DNA of 64,000 bases from Paraescarpia echinospica (GCA_020002185.1 JAHLWY010000257.1:99876-163875); one strand, 5' to 3'. Positions 44,920 through 56,800 are shown, numbered from the stretch's first letter. Numbers and translations: made by a program. Notes: generated by a model from the letters alone, not told the origin.

Positions 44920-45330
44920 TTAATAATAATAATACTAATAAGGTAATTTCTTTTAGTGCATGAATGCTCGGAAACCAAGCTCAGAGGCGCGTCAATACAA
45001 AAGGGTTAGTTAATATCAGAATCGATAAGCCATATTAAAGTCGTCAACAGATGAAACGATACGCCAGGGAACAAAGGTGGATATGTAAGATTATAAAGGT
45101 AAGTTTTTAAATGACGGCGAAATTGCATAATATTCTCAACTGAATTAACACTAAGAGGGAGTATATTCCATAGATTTGGTGCAGCAACAGGAAATGCCCT
45201 AGTTCCAATATTAGTATTGACTCAAGGATCAAAAAGTAAATCAGAACTAGATGATCGAAGTTGGATATAAATATCCTTCTTCAAAATCACATTTTGTTTA
45301 GAATTGTAAATGGAGTTGAATTATATGCAA
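44920..45330 (-). mobile_element. L2/CR1-type 3' fragment, copy 1
   Basis: On the minus strand it encodes the same C-terminal piece as the element at 26845-28240 (RAFPVAAPNLWN-like), then GAGCTTGGTTTCCGAGCAT and an ATTATTATTAATAA tail at 44921-44940. It lies in the intron after exon R2 and is present in the same place in the second duplicated segment, so it predates the duplication. Confidence 0.7.
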
Positions 45331-46387
45331 TTTTCCATAGTTTTGTGTTTTATCTAAATTGTTAGTTTTATATAAAGTTGTCATTTGTGTAGAAAACGTC
45401 AAGGCAGAAACACATGCAAGAAAATTCCAGCTTTGAAAATACTTGAAATATCTAATGCTTTGCAAAATGGATTTGAAATGAGAGGAGTGAACAATCTCCT
45501 TTAATGGGAAATTGTCTGTTTGTTTTTATCGCACAATCGTGGCATGCAGTATAAACTATATATTTATTATGAGATACTGACAGCCCAAAGTTTGCGAACC
45601 AAGGTATTAAGTCGCTCAGATCTATTTTGCTTGCGAGCCAAAATAGCTGTCTACCTCGCATCCCATAAATGTTGCGATTTTGGCAGAAATCTTTGAATGT
45701 GTAGTTTATTTTCCCCAACAAATAGTCCAAGCCTAATTAAATTATTTAAATCTGATAATTAACCCGTAGATTAAAAAAACACTACACAAAATGAGTCAAA
45801 ATTACTTTGTTTCTCAAAACATCTCTTTTTAAAAGTTTGCTACAGTTTGAGCAGTAAATCAAAACCTACTGAATATATTTAAACAGATTAAGCATAATTT
45901 TAAAGCTTATGATCTGTGGAATCCAAAAAGGTACAAAACAACATTTCACAATTATGCAACTTAAAACTCCTTTTGTTGTGGTAACTCACAAATGTCTTTT
46001 AATTATCATTTTTGGGGTAAATTTTAATGTTATGGGTAAAAACTGTTTGTTTACTTGGAAGTACAGCACTTTTGAAGGCCTCAGGTCCAATTCCTGATGA
46101 GGTGGGTCACGTGCTACATCGTCATGCCTCCGTCGGGTCATGACCTTTCTCAGAATTATCTGAACTCGCTCTTCGGGGATTTGAATGAGAGCTCGGCTAT
46201 TTTTGTTAACATTACACTGTTGAATTATAAAGTTGTTTCAGCTTCCTTAGAACATATTTGCGTGGTGAGTAGGTTAGAACACGTGGTCTAAACATAATTT
46301 TACAATAGAAACAAACGGACAACCTCACTTTAAACATGTTACCAGAGTGGCCGGTTGAGTATTTGACCTCATCCGTGTCATTTGTAG

Positions 46388-46593
46388 ATCGGTCCTCTAC
46401 TGGAGAGGACAATAATATCCATGAATACATTGAGCCAGAAGATGGTCCTAGAGATTCCGAGGAAGTTTCAGAACAACCTCGAGACTATGTGAATGTGCTA
46501 GAAGACCTTCGAAGAAACTATGAAAATGTTTCAGGAGATCGTTCAAGAAACTTTGAGAATGTATCACAGTCATGTTTTGACGAGTCAATTCAG
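46388..46593 (+). CDS. Receptor-tail gene, exon R3 (three YxN/FxN repeats)
   Basis: 206-base exon after the acceptor TCATTTGTAG with donor CAG|GTTAGT; entry phase 1, exit phase 0, like exon R1. The peptide is acidic and hydrophilic. EYIEPEDG, DYVNVLED, NYENVSGD and NFENVSQS follow one another at about 15-17 residue spacing. DYVNV and NYENV fit the pYxN pattern bound by the Grb2 SH2 domain (established knowledge); the third copy has Phe and could not be phosphorylated. Likely a signalling receptor tail. Membrane part not in the window. Confidence 0.65.
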
Positions 46594-46734
46594 GTTAGTG
46601 TTGTATTGTTCCAATTACCGTAATAACTATGTATTTGGTCACCTAAAAGTAATTAAATTCTTATCTGTTCGAAACATGAAGTACAAAAAAAAACACAATT
46701 CTTGGGTGTCTGAAACCTACAGAATCCAAACACA

Positions 46735-47035
46735 TAGTCATTACAGACTATATACATAGTCATTAAAGACTATATATTAGTAATTACATAGTAATTACAG
46801 ACTATATATTAATCATTACATAATCCTTACAGACTGTATATTAGCCATTACATAATCATTACAGACTATATATTAGGCATTACACATTCATTACAAATAA
46901 AATATTATTAATTACATAGTCATTACAGACTATATATTAGTCATTACATGGTAATTACATACTATATATTAGTCATTACATTGCAATTACAGACTATATA
47001 TTAGTCATTACAGACTATATATTCGGACACACAGT
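46735..47035. repeat. Degenerate tandem repeat (TTACAGACTATATATTAG type)
   Basis: About nine imperfect units of 30-40 bp containing CATTACAGACTATATATTAG and ACATAGTAATTACAG words, in the intron after exon R3. Confidence 0.75.
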
Positions 47036-47239
47036 AAACAATTATTATTTTATTTTTTATTTTTTTCCAAATACACTCAGCCGTTACAATAATAAATGTT
47101 GTGGATTATTTGACTATTTTATTTAAAATTAGTTTTGAATGTAATTTGTATAAATACTAAATGACTAAAACACGTTTCTGGTTTAAAAAAAAGACACTAT
47201 GCCATCGGTCAAAATGCTCTGCTTACATCGTATTAAGAA

Positions 47240-47795
47240 ACGTAAGTTGACTACACTACCCCTGGAAGACATCCTCAAAATCCAGGGGTGGTAGTTGACT
47301 ACACTACCCCTGGAAGAAATCCTCAAAATCCAGGGGTGGTAGTTGACTACACTACCCCTCACAGACATTCTCAAAAACCAGGGGTGGTAGTTGACTACAC
47401 TTCATCTCACAGATATTCTCACAATCCAGGTGTGGTAGTTGACTACACAACCCCTGGCAGACATTCTCACAAGCGATGGGTGGTAGTTGACTACACTACC
47501 CCTGGCAGACATCCTCACAAGCCATGGGTGGCAGTTGACTACACAACCCCTGACAGACATTCTCACAAGCCAGGGGTGGTAGTTGACTACACAACCCCTG
47601 GCAGACATCCTCACAAGCCAGGGGTGGTAGTTGACTACACAACCCCTGGTAGACATCCTCACAAGCCAAGGGTGGTAGTTGAATACATTACCCCTGGTAG
47701 ACATCCTCACAAGCCAGAGGTGGTAGTTGACTACACTACCCCTGGCAGACATCCTCAACAGCCAGGGGTGGCGGTTGACTACACTATCCAATCCC
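47240..47795. repeat. 48-bp minisatellite, array 2, about eleven units
   Basis: Same unit and orientation as 43540-44035. An open plus frame of 220 codons (47288-47950) reads VVDYTTPGRHPHKPG repeats, and the minus strand is open too. This follows from a period divisible by 3; no splice context supports a protein. Confidence 0.9.
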
Positions 47796-48854
47796 AAGCA
47801 GCCAAATCCAAGATTATTGGTTCAGTTTACCTTCAGTGTCTTTTGCATGGCAATATGCCAGCACGGGGTGTTGATGGTGTTGTCACAAACAACACCCATC
47901 CCAGGGTGTTGTTTGTGACAACACCCCTGGACTTGAAGATGTACCGTTGAGGTGCTGTGTCTAGCCATTAAGCACCAGACAGGCAGTACATTCTCTGGGT
48001 GGCTACCTTGTTAAATCATGGATTATGTTTTCGAACATGACATAGATATGTTATGTTTAACCAAACCGTGGCTGACACTGCATGACGAGCCACTCATTAC
48101 TTCATTAACTCCGAACGGATATCAGTTTCACCACCTCCAGCCAAATGTAAGATTAAGCTTACCTTCAGTGTTTTTGTAAGGCAATATGCCAAACAGCGGG
48201 TATTGATAGGTATCTGCAACAACCCTGGGACGAGAGGATGTACCATTGGAGTGATGTGGCTGTGTCTAGCCAATGAGCACCAGACAGGCAGTCTGGAGTG
48301 TTTTCAACATATGGCACACTATCCTGGAACATGTATTTAAGAAATGCGAACACAGCAAGGAGCTTTAAAACACTGTTTAACACACCTCAGTTAGGATGTT
48401 TACAATTGTGAACATTTTCTAGTTGATTTTTAACACACCTCAGGTAGGATGTTTACAATTGTGAACATTTTCTAGTTGATTTTTAACACACCTCTGGTAG
48501 GATGTTTACAATTGGTAAAATGTTCTAGTTGATTTGTTTGAATAACTGTTTGTATTTTAATGGTAAATTGTTTTCAATTATTTCATTTTTTATTATTTTA
48601 TCTTCTTTGTTCCGTTCTGTCTAGAATTGGTCAGTTGATTCATGATTTTGTTTTTGAATTGTAAGGACGTTTTAATAAATTAGTTATTTTTATAACACAT
48701 TGTTGTGAATTGTATATTTTACCTAAAGTTGTATAGGTGTGGATGTAGATGTGTGTGTATGTCGGAGTGAATGTATTGTATAGTGTCTCATCTATCAAGG
48801 TAAATATCGTGAGGTATTGTATCATTACTTCTTGAGATTTACACAATTTTTCAG

Positions 48855-48900
48855 GCTGTCGGTACATCAGGTTATATGGATGAAAAGAAGACGTATGCAG
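48855..48900 (+). CDS. Receptor-tail gene, exon R4, paralogue of R2
   Basis: 46-base exon after the acceptor ATTTTTCAG with donor GTCAGT; phases 0 in and 1 out, same as R2. It encodes AVGTSGYMDEKKTYA plus a split codon, aligning with TAGTSDYTADEGMYA of R2. Relative to R2, about 40 bases around the old donor are lost and GTCAGT, present but unused in copy 1, now serves as donor. No later exon of the gene was recognised, so the gene may continue beyond 50 kb or end undetected. Confidence 0.5.
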
Positions 48901-48934
48901 GTCAGTTTATGGAATGTGTTTCATTTCTGTGTTT

Positions 48935-49400
48935 TTATTAATAATAATAATAATATGGTAACTTATTTGCGCCTGAATCCTCGCAAACCAAGCTCAGAGG
49001 CACATTAATACAAAAGGGTTAGTTAATATCAGGATCTATAAGCCATATTAAAGTCGTCAACACATGGACTGTTACGCCAGGGAGCTAAGGTGGATACGCA
49101 AGGTTATAAAGGTAATTCTTTTAAATTATGGTGAAATTGTAATATATTTTCAACTGATCTAACACTAAGAGGGAACATATTCCAGAGAGTTGGTGCAGCA
49201 ACAGAAAATGCCCTCGTTCCAATATTAATATTGACTCTAGGAACAAAAAGGAAATCACAATTAGATGATTGAAGCTGGATATAAATATATTTCTTCAAAA
49301 TCACATTTCGTTCTGAATTGTAAATGGAGTTGAATTGTATGCAATTTTCGATAGTTTTGTGTTTTATCTGAATTGTGATTTTATATAAAGTTGACATTTG
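48935..49400 (-). mobile_element. L2/CR1-type 3' fragment, copy 2
   Basis: Duplicate of 44920-45330. Minus-strand reading shows FVPRVNINIGTRAFSVAAPT then LWNMFPLSVRSVENI, closely matching the element at 26845-28240. Confidence 0.72.
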
Positions 49401-49796
49401 TAAGGTTTCCCATCTACTTCCAGTTTCTCAGAGTATGTTGAAAGTAGAAAACATCAAGACAGCTTTAAAGGGAGATTGTTTGTTTGTTTTTATTGTACAA
49501 TCATGGCATGCGGTATAAACAATATATTTATTTTGAGATACTGACAGCCCAAATGTAGCAATCATGATATAAGTTGCACAGACCTATTCTGCTGGCGAGC
49601 ATCCCATAAATGTTGTAATTTTGGCAGATATACGTACCTTATGTTTTCATCTTTGAGTGTCTAGTTTATTTTCCCCAACAAACAATCCAAGACTAATAAT
49701 TAAATTACTATAAATCTTATAATGAACTCATAGATTAAAAACAATGGACGATATGGATCAAAATTACCTTGTTTCTAAAAACAGCTCTTTTTATGA

Positions 49797-50091
49797 GTTC
49801 TATTCCGTCTATGCTAGCCAGATCGACCATCATCAAGATAATCAGGGAATCAGAGGTTGATGACGAAAGTCTTTTCGAGGACTTCCTCTTGTTTGTGACG
49901 ACTCGAGAGAAGACCTTGTTGACCAAGGCTGTGTCTGATTTCAGCTGTTTGACAGATGCAGAATCTGGCAGGCTGCAAAACTTCTTCACGGGTCATGGTT
50001 TCAACAACGTACCAAAGAGATCCGAAATCAAGGAGCAGATCCTGACTATAGCATATCAGGACTTAGTTGAAAAACCTGGATCGCTGATAGC
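49797..50091 (+). pseudogene. Internal fragment of the HECT exon (third copy)
   Basis: About 98 codons from SIPSMLARST to EKPGSLIA are preserved in one frame, including EDFLLFVTTREKTLLTKA and RSEIKEQILTIAYQDLVEKP. It resembles the intact exon at 5761-6812 more than the 17694 pseudogene (for example NNVPKRSEIKEQ). Both ends are abrupt, without splice sites: neither the N-lobe start nor the catalytic Cys is present. Its start coincides with the end of the duplicated segment. Confidence 0.82.
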
Positions 50092-50597
50092 GTTGTGGTG
50101 TTTATGTAGCGATGCTGTGTGTTTCTAACATTCATAAATATTAATTTAATAACTGTCGTCTACCAACGCATCCTGTCTGGTGTAGGGCATTTTTGCTAGT
50201 TAGACCAATAACGTTTGATGATAAAGAGGACTATTCCGAAGAAATTCAGTCTTGCATTATCACTGTTAATCGAACACAGCAAACTTTTATACTTGATTAC
50301 AACGAATGTTGCAGATTTTAATTGATATTTGAATTATTGCACAAGCTGAATTTATAAGTCGCTTTTGTGTATCAAACGTGTATTCATAGTTAGTTGTGCT
50401 ATCGTTAATTTAAAGTTGTGATTTTTTTCCCAGCGCCTTTTTCTGTGACTTTTCTTACATTCAGTAGCTGTATCGATGACCTGGGCTGTCCTGTTTCAGT
50501 GTACTATGTGTTACTCTCTTATGTTATGTGCCTGTGGGTATTTATGCAACATCAGTTATAATATGGAAAAGTTCTACCAAGTTCCAACGTGTTCATA

Positions 50598-50599
<2 letters not shown>

Positions 50600-50676
<77 letters not shown>

Positions 50677-50700
50677 AATATATATATATAATTCATAAAT
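50600..50700. repeat. (CA)n then (TA)n microsatellite
   Basis: About 48 bases of pure CA followed by TA runs with ATATTATATAATATA interruptions. Confidence 0.93.
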
Positions 50701-50701
50701 T

Positions 50702-51090
50702 ATATAATATACATATATAATATGCTACAATGAGTTTAGCTGAACATATGGTGTGTTATTCTACCCAATGTTTAATTTAATGTCATATGTTGTAAACCTG
50801 CGCATACAAACAGGTGCATGCATCCTATGTGTAGACATTATTCTGTAGTAGTTATCATTATTGCTAAGGGGTTACTGTATTATTTACTAAATAACAGACT
50901 GGAGATGATTTGATTTCATAATGCACTGCTGGTTTCTGAATAAAAAGACAACGTGCAAGCAGTTACTACTGAAAATAAACGGATGTGTTCATGATTATAT
51001 TCAGGCAATGTCGTCGTATCCTTCTAACGTTCATTTCATATAATTGCTGAGGGGTAGTCTTCCATTGCGACGAGTTAATATACTAAGTTA
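50702..51090. other. Non-coding stretch
   Basis: No gene or repeat recognised. Confidence 0.4.
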
Positions 51091-51094
51091 GCCC

Positions 51095-51830
51095 CGATAA
51101 CTGTAGGTAGTAGCGGACATGGAACCAGCCCTGAGGTGGGGCATGTCAAACTTACTATTGGCAGTAGCGGCTACATGCTAAGGTGAGACATGTCACGGTT
51201 ACGGTCGGCAGTAGCGGCTTCACACTAAGGTGGGACATGTCACGCTTACGGTCGGCAGTAGCGGTTACATGCTATTGTGAGACATGTCAGGCTTTCGTTT
51301 GGTCGACAGTAGCGGCTGCATGCTAAGGTGAGACATGTCACGCTTACGGTCGGCAGTAGCGGCTACATGCTAAGGTGAGACATGTCACGCTTACGGTCGG
51401 CAGTAGCGGCTACGTGCTAAGGTGGGACATGTCACTCTTACTATTAGCAGTAGCGGCTACACGCTATGGCGGGGTACGTCACGCTTACTACTGGCAGTAG
51501 CTGATACAAGCTAAGGTGGGGCATGTCACGCTTAAGTTCGGCAGTAGCGGCTACATATTAAGATGGGGCATGTCACGCTTACCATTGACAGTAGCAGTTA
51601 CATGCTAAGGTGGGACATGTCACGCTTACGGTCGACAGTAACGACTACATGCTAAGGTTGGACATGTCACGCTTACGGTCGACAGTAACGACTACATGCT
51701 AAGGTGGGACATGTCACGCTTACGGTCGGCAGTAGCGGCTACACGTTTAACTGTGACGCCAAGGTGATGCAAGTTTCCGGCTGACAACAGCGTCTACACA
51801 CTGGGGTGGGTCATGTCGCAGTAATGACCG
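51095..51830. repeat. 47-bp minisatellite, about fifteen units
   Basis: Units hold GACATGTCACGCTTACGGTC then GGCAGTAGCGGCTACATGCT and AAGGTG. Period about 47, with the GGCAGTAGCGG core best kept and outer units more diverged. Confidence 0.9.
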
Positions 51831-52369
51831 ACAGTACCGACTGTCCTGCCCGGTGTGATTGTGGCGGCTATAAACTATGGGTTAAAGGCTACACAGTAAT
51901 TATATATTTTTGTGACTACACACTCGGGACCAATGAGCGCTGCTACACGCTAATAGTTACCATCACGAAGACGAATACTTTCCGTTCAATCACTCGCAGT
52001 GGCAACGAACCGGGACAATTGTCCACAATTTGTGAGTTGTAAATTATAGTGTCCCAATAACCGACCATCGAAAAAGAAATTCAGCATCAAAGCTGCCGTA
52101 TCAATACCACCGTAGTCTCTTATGCTGCGTCGACATACGTCTGGACTCCACATCCGGTTTCATCACGAATCTACTCTATGGCTATGATACCTGTGAATGT
52201 GTCAGTGATACTCCTATCATTTAAAAATGTCCCCAAACACGCTAGTGTAGGCAGTACACATACGGGGTAGTTTGCCATCACCACGTATCGCGTGGAAAAT
52301 ATAGTACTACAGTGGGGCCATTTAGCGAGTGAGTCAAGGGTTGATGCAAATTGACGCCGTGAAGTAAAG

Positions 52370-52945
52370 TTCCTCACCAAGTATTGTTGGGACAAGGGGG
52401 TTGATCTAATAGTAAAGTACCATACCAAGTATTGTTGAGACAAGGGGGTTGAACTAATAGTAAAATTCCACACCAAGTATTGTTGGGACAGAGGGGTTGA
52501 TCTAATAGTAAAGTTCCACAGCAAGTATTGTTGGGACAAGGGGGTTGATCTAATAGTAAAGTTCCACACCAAGTATTGTTGGGAAAAGGGGGTTGATCTA
52601 ATAGTAAAGTTCCACACCAAGTATTGTTGGGAAAAGGGGGTTGATCTAATAGTAAAGTTCCACACCTAGTATTGTTGGGACAAGGGGGTTGATCTAATAG
52701 TAAAGTTCCACACCAAGTATTGTTGGGACAAGGGGGTTGATCTAATAGTAAAGTTCCACACCAAGTATTGTTGGGACAAGGGGGTTGATCTAATAGTAAA
52801 GTTCCACACCAAGTATTGTTGGGACAAGGGGGTTGATCTAATAGTAAAGTTCCACACCAAGTATTGTTGGAACAAGGTGGTTGAACTAATAGTAAAGTTC
52901 CACACAAAGTATTGTTGGGAAAGGGGGTTGAACTAATAGTAAACG
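52370..52945. repeat. 48-bp minisatellite, about twelve units
   Basis: Unit words: CCAAGTATTGTTGGGACAAG, GGGGTTGATCTAATAGTAAA, GTTCCACA. Unlike the other arrays it is highly homogeneous (most units differ by 0-2 bases), suggesting recent expansion. The minus strand is open in more than one frame (WCGTLLLDQPPCPNNT repeats) simply because 48 is divisible by 3. Confidence 0.93.
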
Positions 52946-53027
52946 CATAACAGTTTTGGACGGCAAACTTAGGAAACCATCCGCTAACGCATCCATATGT
53001 ATACAGAAGCCGGACAAACTAGATATT

Positions 53028-53337
53028 TACGATTATCTGCCGAAGATGCTTCGAATCGGGTGGGAAGACCCTCGCACCTCCGCCATCATCCTATCTAATG
53101 ATACACCATGACTGTCCAGAAGAAATGCCCGAATGCCGCCTCCTCTACATAACTGATCCATTTGGACAAACAGTCCGAGGCGATCTGTGGCCTCCAAAGC
53201 CAAAGACACTCCGAAGGCCAGTTAAATATCACCAACTGGGAGTACCTAGCCGCCGGTCGCTCGCCTCGGCGCCGTGGGATCCACCGGTAACAGATTACTT
53301 CAATAGAACCGAAGCGACAGAAGGCTATGTACAATGA
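53028..53337 (+). CDS. Hypothetical open frame, about 103 codons
   Basis: The frame opens after a stop near 53021, has an ATG at 53098 and ends with TGA at 53335-53337. The peptide (MIHHDCPEEMPECRLLYITD ... PFGQTVRGDLWPPKPKTLRR) is Pro-, Arg- and Trp-containing and looks more protein-like than chance frames in this AT-rich DNA, but the minus strand is also open here. No domain recognised. It could be a relic exon or a retroelement piece. Confidence 0.25.
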
Positions 53338-53339
53338 CC

Positions 53340-54055
53340 TGCAAGTCTCACTTCCACAAGGAACAACCTGCCCCGCTGCCCTAAGATCTGAAAGATGAAG
53401 AATCGGACTCGTGGGTCATCTCGTGCAGGACACACGATGAACCTCGGCATGTACGAGCTCGGGCTGGGTCATCTTCGTTTCGCCGATGATGAGTCTGCTT
53501 TACACACTAGATTCCATTTCAGTACATATCTTTCCCCGGAGTCTCTTATATAAAGCAGGAAGTGTAACCAATGTCGATATATGTGACGTCAAACTGTGGT
53601 ATCCTTTAATGTCACCCTTTCAGCGTTGATTTCCAAACAGGGGCTCGCTTCCGGTCAGGTGGTCGCTCCAGCTCCTACGATATGGTGAGTATGTCCCACA
53701 TGATGCATTTGCGTTGAGGTGTGGGAAATTGTTGAACGCTCTGCTACGTAACATAGTTGCCGCAGATTTACCTTTCAACGTCGGGAGTTGAATTCACCCA
53801 TCTTCTCTTAAAGAAATACAATAATATGGCATAGGTCTAATAGCAGTAGTCTCCTATGGTGCCTTTATCACCAGGATGTTGAGCTTGGAAGCTTACCAAA
53901 CAAACAAGGGACAACTTGACCTTCATAACATAGTTATAGTAATTATATTTACGTTGGGTTTTCGTGTGCAGCGCAAAATTACCTTAATTATTATAATTGA
54001 GATTATATTTCACATACTTAATTATAATAATTGAGATAATTTTTTACATGCTTAA
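53340..54055. other. Non-coding stretch
   Basis: No gene recognised. TTATATAAAGCAGG at about 53548 resembles a TATA box without other support. Confidence 0.35.
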
Positions 54056-55100
54056 TTGTTATAATTGAGATCTCGATCAAAATGCTTCGTGGCCTATACA
54101 CTTCTAAAATATGTTGTATAACCAGCGAGAGCATGATCACCACACTTCAACTGTAGGTCTACGTATTAAAAACGTACAACTATTGTATCAGTAATAGGGG
54201 TCTTTAATACGAAATTTCACTAAATCTGTTGTAGGCCTATTTCAATTTTCGTAGATTGCGATTTCGTCCATGGGAAACATGGACAGTTCCACGCCCCGCA
54301 TCAAAGTTCAATTCCAGGAAATCCCAATATATTGATTAATACGATACAGTAAGTGTATCACCCTTCATGCGCTGAGGTCCACTCATGTTTTTCTTTGCTC
54401 ATTTATTTCTGTGTATCTTTACCCTTGGGTTATGATTTACCAACTGGCCATGTAGGGGCGTATTTTAAGAAACCACAAATATAGTTATTTTGAAGTTACA
54501 TATTTGTTACGCTCGTTTGTGGCAGTTCTGTTACGTTCCTTCCACACCATGTTGATGTCTGATGTCTATTCTCTGACGTACTCTGGATCTTTTCCTTCAA
54601 TACTTTACGTTGTTACCGTATGTTCTAACGTCTTCTCTCACTATGTGGCGTGTATACAACTTGCTTGTTTTGTTCTAATTTTTGTATGATCTTAAATTTG
54701 TTATATCGCCTTCCTAAGGATGATTTCCTGTGGCGGATCCAGAGTGGGTAGTCTAAGGGCCCAGAAACCTCCAGTGACGCCCGAGACAAATTCATAGTCG
54801 GTGGTCTTGGGAGGACCTTCAGCACGACTGCTCTGTTGCGCTGTCAGGCCATTATACTGGAAGACGGGGGGATAATTTTTTATAAGCTTCTTGTAACCGA
54901 AACGGGGGCACATCCCAAAGGTCTAGGATGCACGTAACGGGGGCCCATTCAAAAAAAATCTCGAGCACACCAATTTCCGAAGGTCTAAGGGGCACGTGCC
55001 CCCAGCCCCAGGATCCAGCTGTGATTTCATTGCTCTTGTTTTCAGTCCAAGGCACTCTTAGCATTCTTCCGGTTATGTTTGAACGAGCGACAATGGGGGA
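54056..55100. repeat. Composite repeat block, part A copy 2
   Basis: See 21175-22275; collinear with many substitutions and indels. Confidence 0.8.
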
Positions 55101-55139
55101 TTTAGATATATGAATGTTGCCGACGTACCTGTTTTGACT

Positions 55140-56578
55140 CAGTTATGGGCACGGTGAAGTTTGACATGTTTTGGTGAGCCTCAAGCATGTGCAATAATGT
55201 ATTGCAGGTTTATGTTGATGGGTGATAGATGGCTGCGCCTTCCCATCGATAAAATACCAGACCCGTCCCTGCTAGATCCCTACGTTTAACATCAGCAACG
55301 ATTGATCCAACGGCCAAACCCAAATGTATGCCTAACTTGAATGGCAACGACATGATGTGATTGAATGCAATCAGCAACTCTGCAAGCCCTTGGATCGCGA
55401 GGAAGGCATAGGCCTAAACCAATATGTCGGATCCGTAGGTTACATGTGACGGGTCGGTGGGTTCACGATTTTGAGAAAGGTGGAATCACTTATGATTTAA
55501 GGTATGGCGATCACATTTGTGAGAAAGGGGTTTGCGTGTTAACCCCCCCCCGCTACGGGCCTGATAAACATTTATATTATTACTGTTAAAATGCGTTTAA
55601 ACAACAGCTGTTATGTATGCCTGCCAAATTGTTTTAATTTCGGTAGATTCATCAGCGGTTCAGCACACTTCCCGTGTCGCACTGTCTCATCGCGCTGTCT
55701 CGGATCTTGACATCGGAAGACGTAGAGGGTGGGCTGTTGGATATTTCTAGCCAGGACTTCACCGGTTCAGCACGTCGGATGGTGACATCGGACGATGGAG
55801 GGGTGTGCTGTTGAAGATTTTAAGCGGGAAAGTTGCCTGTATACCGGGAGACCACCATCCAATCAAGGAGACTCCAGAAAATTTCGGGAGAGTTGGCAGG
55901 TATAACTATGTAAGGCGAGAACAATAGTACAATACACATGACAGTTGCGCCCTCTCGTGACTCGTTCTAATCGAAACTGGTTACACGTTAGTCGCTAGAT
56001 GGCGAAACCCCCCACGAATTAAAGACAACAACAAAACTGTAAACGTTGTTGTTACTGATGTTTACGGCCTCACGAGGCGCCATAATTTCCTTTCACCGAC
56101 CTTATGCTCAACGTGATGAGGATTCTTCATGTGTAGATAATTATTCGAATCAACTGTTCATCAAATGGTGAATCAGATTGAGGTGTGTTATATATACATA
56201 TATATATATATATGCGTAACCGACCGCGCTGAATGACGCGTGTGTTCAACAAACCGTGTCGTTCCGATCACGCATGGTTGGCGACCGTGTTATGGTTGTT
56301 CCGTTAATTGAACGCACACCTTGTTCCGTGTGAATCCGTCCGTCACAAAAACATACCTTAATATACATGCAGGTCCGTCCAATTTGTTTAACAGTTGAAA
56401 TATATTCCAGTAGTCTACGTATAGACTCGATCATTTATAGGTCGATATAATTATAATGCTGTGATATCACCGAATGCTAATATATATTCACGATTTCACC
56501 CATTCCGTCACTGTTCCATCACCGGTATTTTTCAAGTATAACATTTTTCCAAAAGGTCTTAATATACTGGTATATAGA
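55140..56578. other. Sequence present only in copy 2 of the composite block
   Basis: About 1.4 kb separates parts A and B here but is absent at 22275-22290. It includes a dispersed repeat (55650-55905) and an AT microsatellite (56193-56212). Whether it is one insertion or was lost from the first copy cannot be told: no terminal repeats or target duplication were found. Confidence 0.5.
55650..55905 (+). repeat. Dispersed repeat, related to 10240-10435 (opposite strand)
   Basis: Shares GCGGTTCAGCAC, GCGCTGTCTCG, ACCGGGAGACCACC-like and GGGAGAGTTGGCAGGTATA phrases with the minus strand of 10240-10435. Confidence 0.5.
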
Positions 56579-56579
56579 C

Positions 56580-56800
56580 CTACATCAAATAAGATATAGT
56601 ATCACAAAAATTACCCGCATAGTAACGAGACAACATGTTGAAAGTCAACGAAATCGAACAACCTTTACGCTAAGCCCTGGAATGGTGGCGCCGCCTGTTG
56701 GTGTGGTTATTTACAAGGAAAATGGAAGTAAATCGGGGATTTTCTAGATATAACATTCAGACCAACCAAAAAACCCAGCAACGCGCATAAATAGAGACGT
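56580..56800. repeat. Composite repeat block, part B copy 2
   Basis: See 22290-22549. Confidence 0.8.

Larger units (their letters stand above)
44050..45790. repeat. Duplicated segment, copy 1 (with exon R2 and an L2-like fragment)
   Basis: Collinear with about 47790-49795: CCAAATC.AAGATTATTGGTT, GTGTTGATGGTGTTGTCACA, ACCAGACAGAGAGTCTGG, TAGAATGTTTACAATTGTGA, CAGTTTAT..AATGTGTTT, CCAAGCTCAGAGGC, ACTGACAGCCCAAA. The duplicates include a receptor-tail exon, intron DNA and a retrotransposon fragment. Confidence 0.8.
47796..49795. repeat. Duplicated segment, copy 2 (with exon R4 and an L2-like fragment)
   Basis: Collinear with 44050-45790. A CACACCTC.GTAGGATGTTTACAATTG phrase is tripled here (48380-48510) but single in copy 1. 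Similarity ends at about 49795, exactly where the HECT fragment begins. Confidence 0.8.

Noticed and set aside
47288..47950. 220-codon open frame with 16-residue repeats
   Set aside because: It is a 48-bp minisatellite whose period is divisible by 3; both strands are open and there is no splice or start context.
52171..52907. 164- and 177-codon open frames on the minus strand
   Set aside because: Two different frames of the same homogeneous 48-bp repeat are open at once, as expected of a repeat and not of a gene.
53548..53561. TATA-like TTATATAAAG
   Set aside because: No initiator, no downstream gene and no repeat support.
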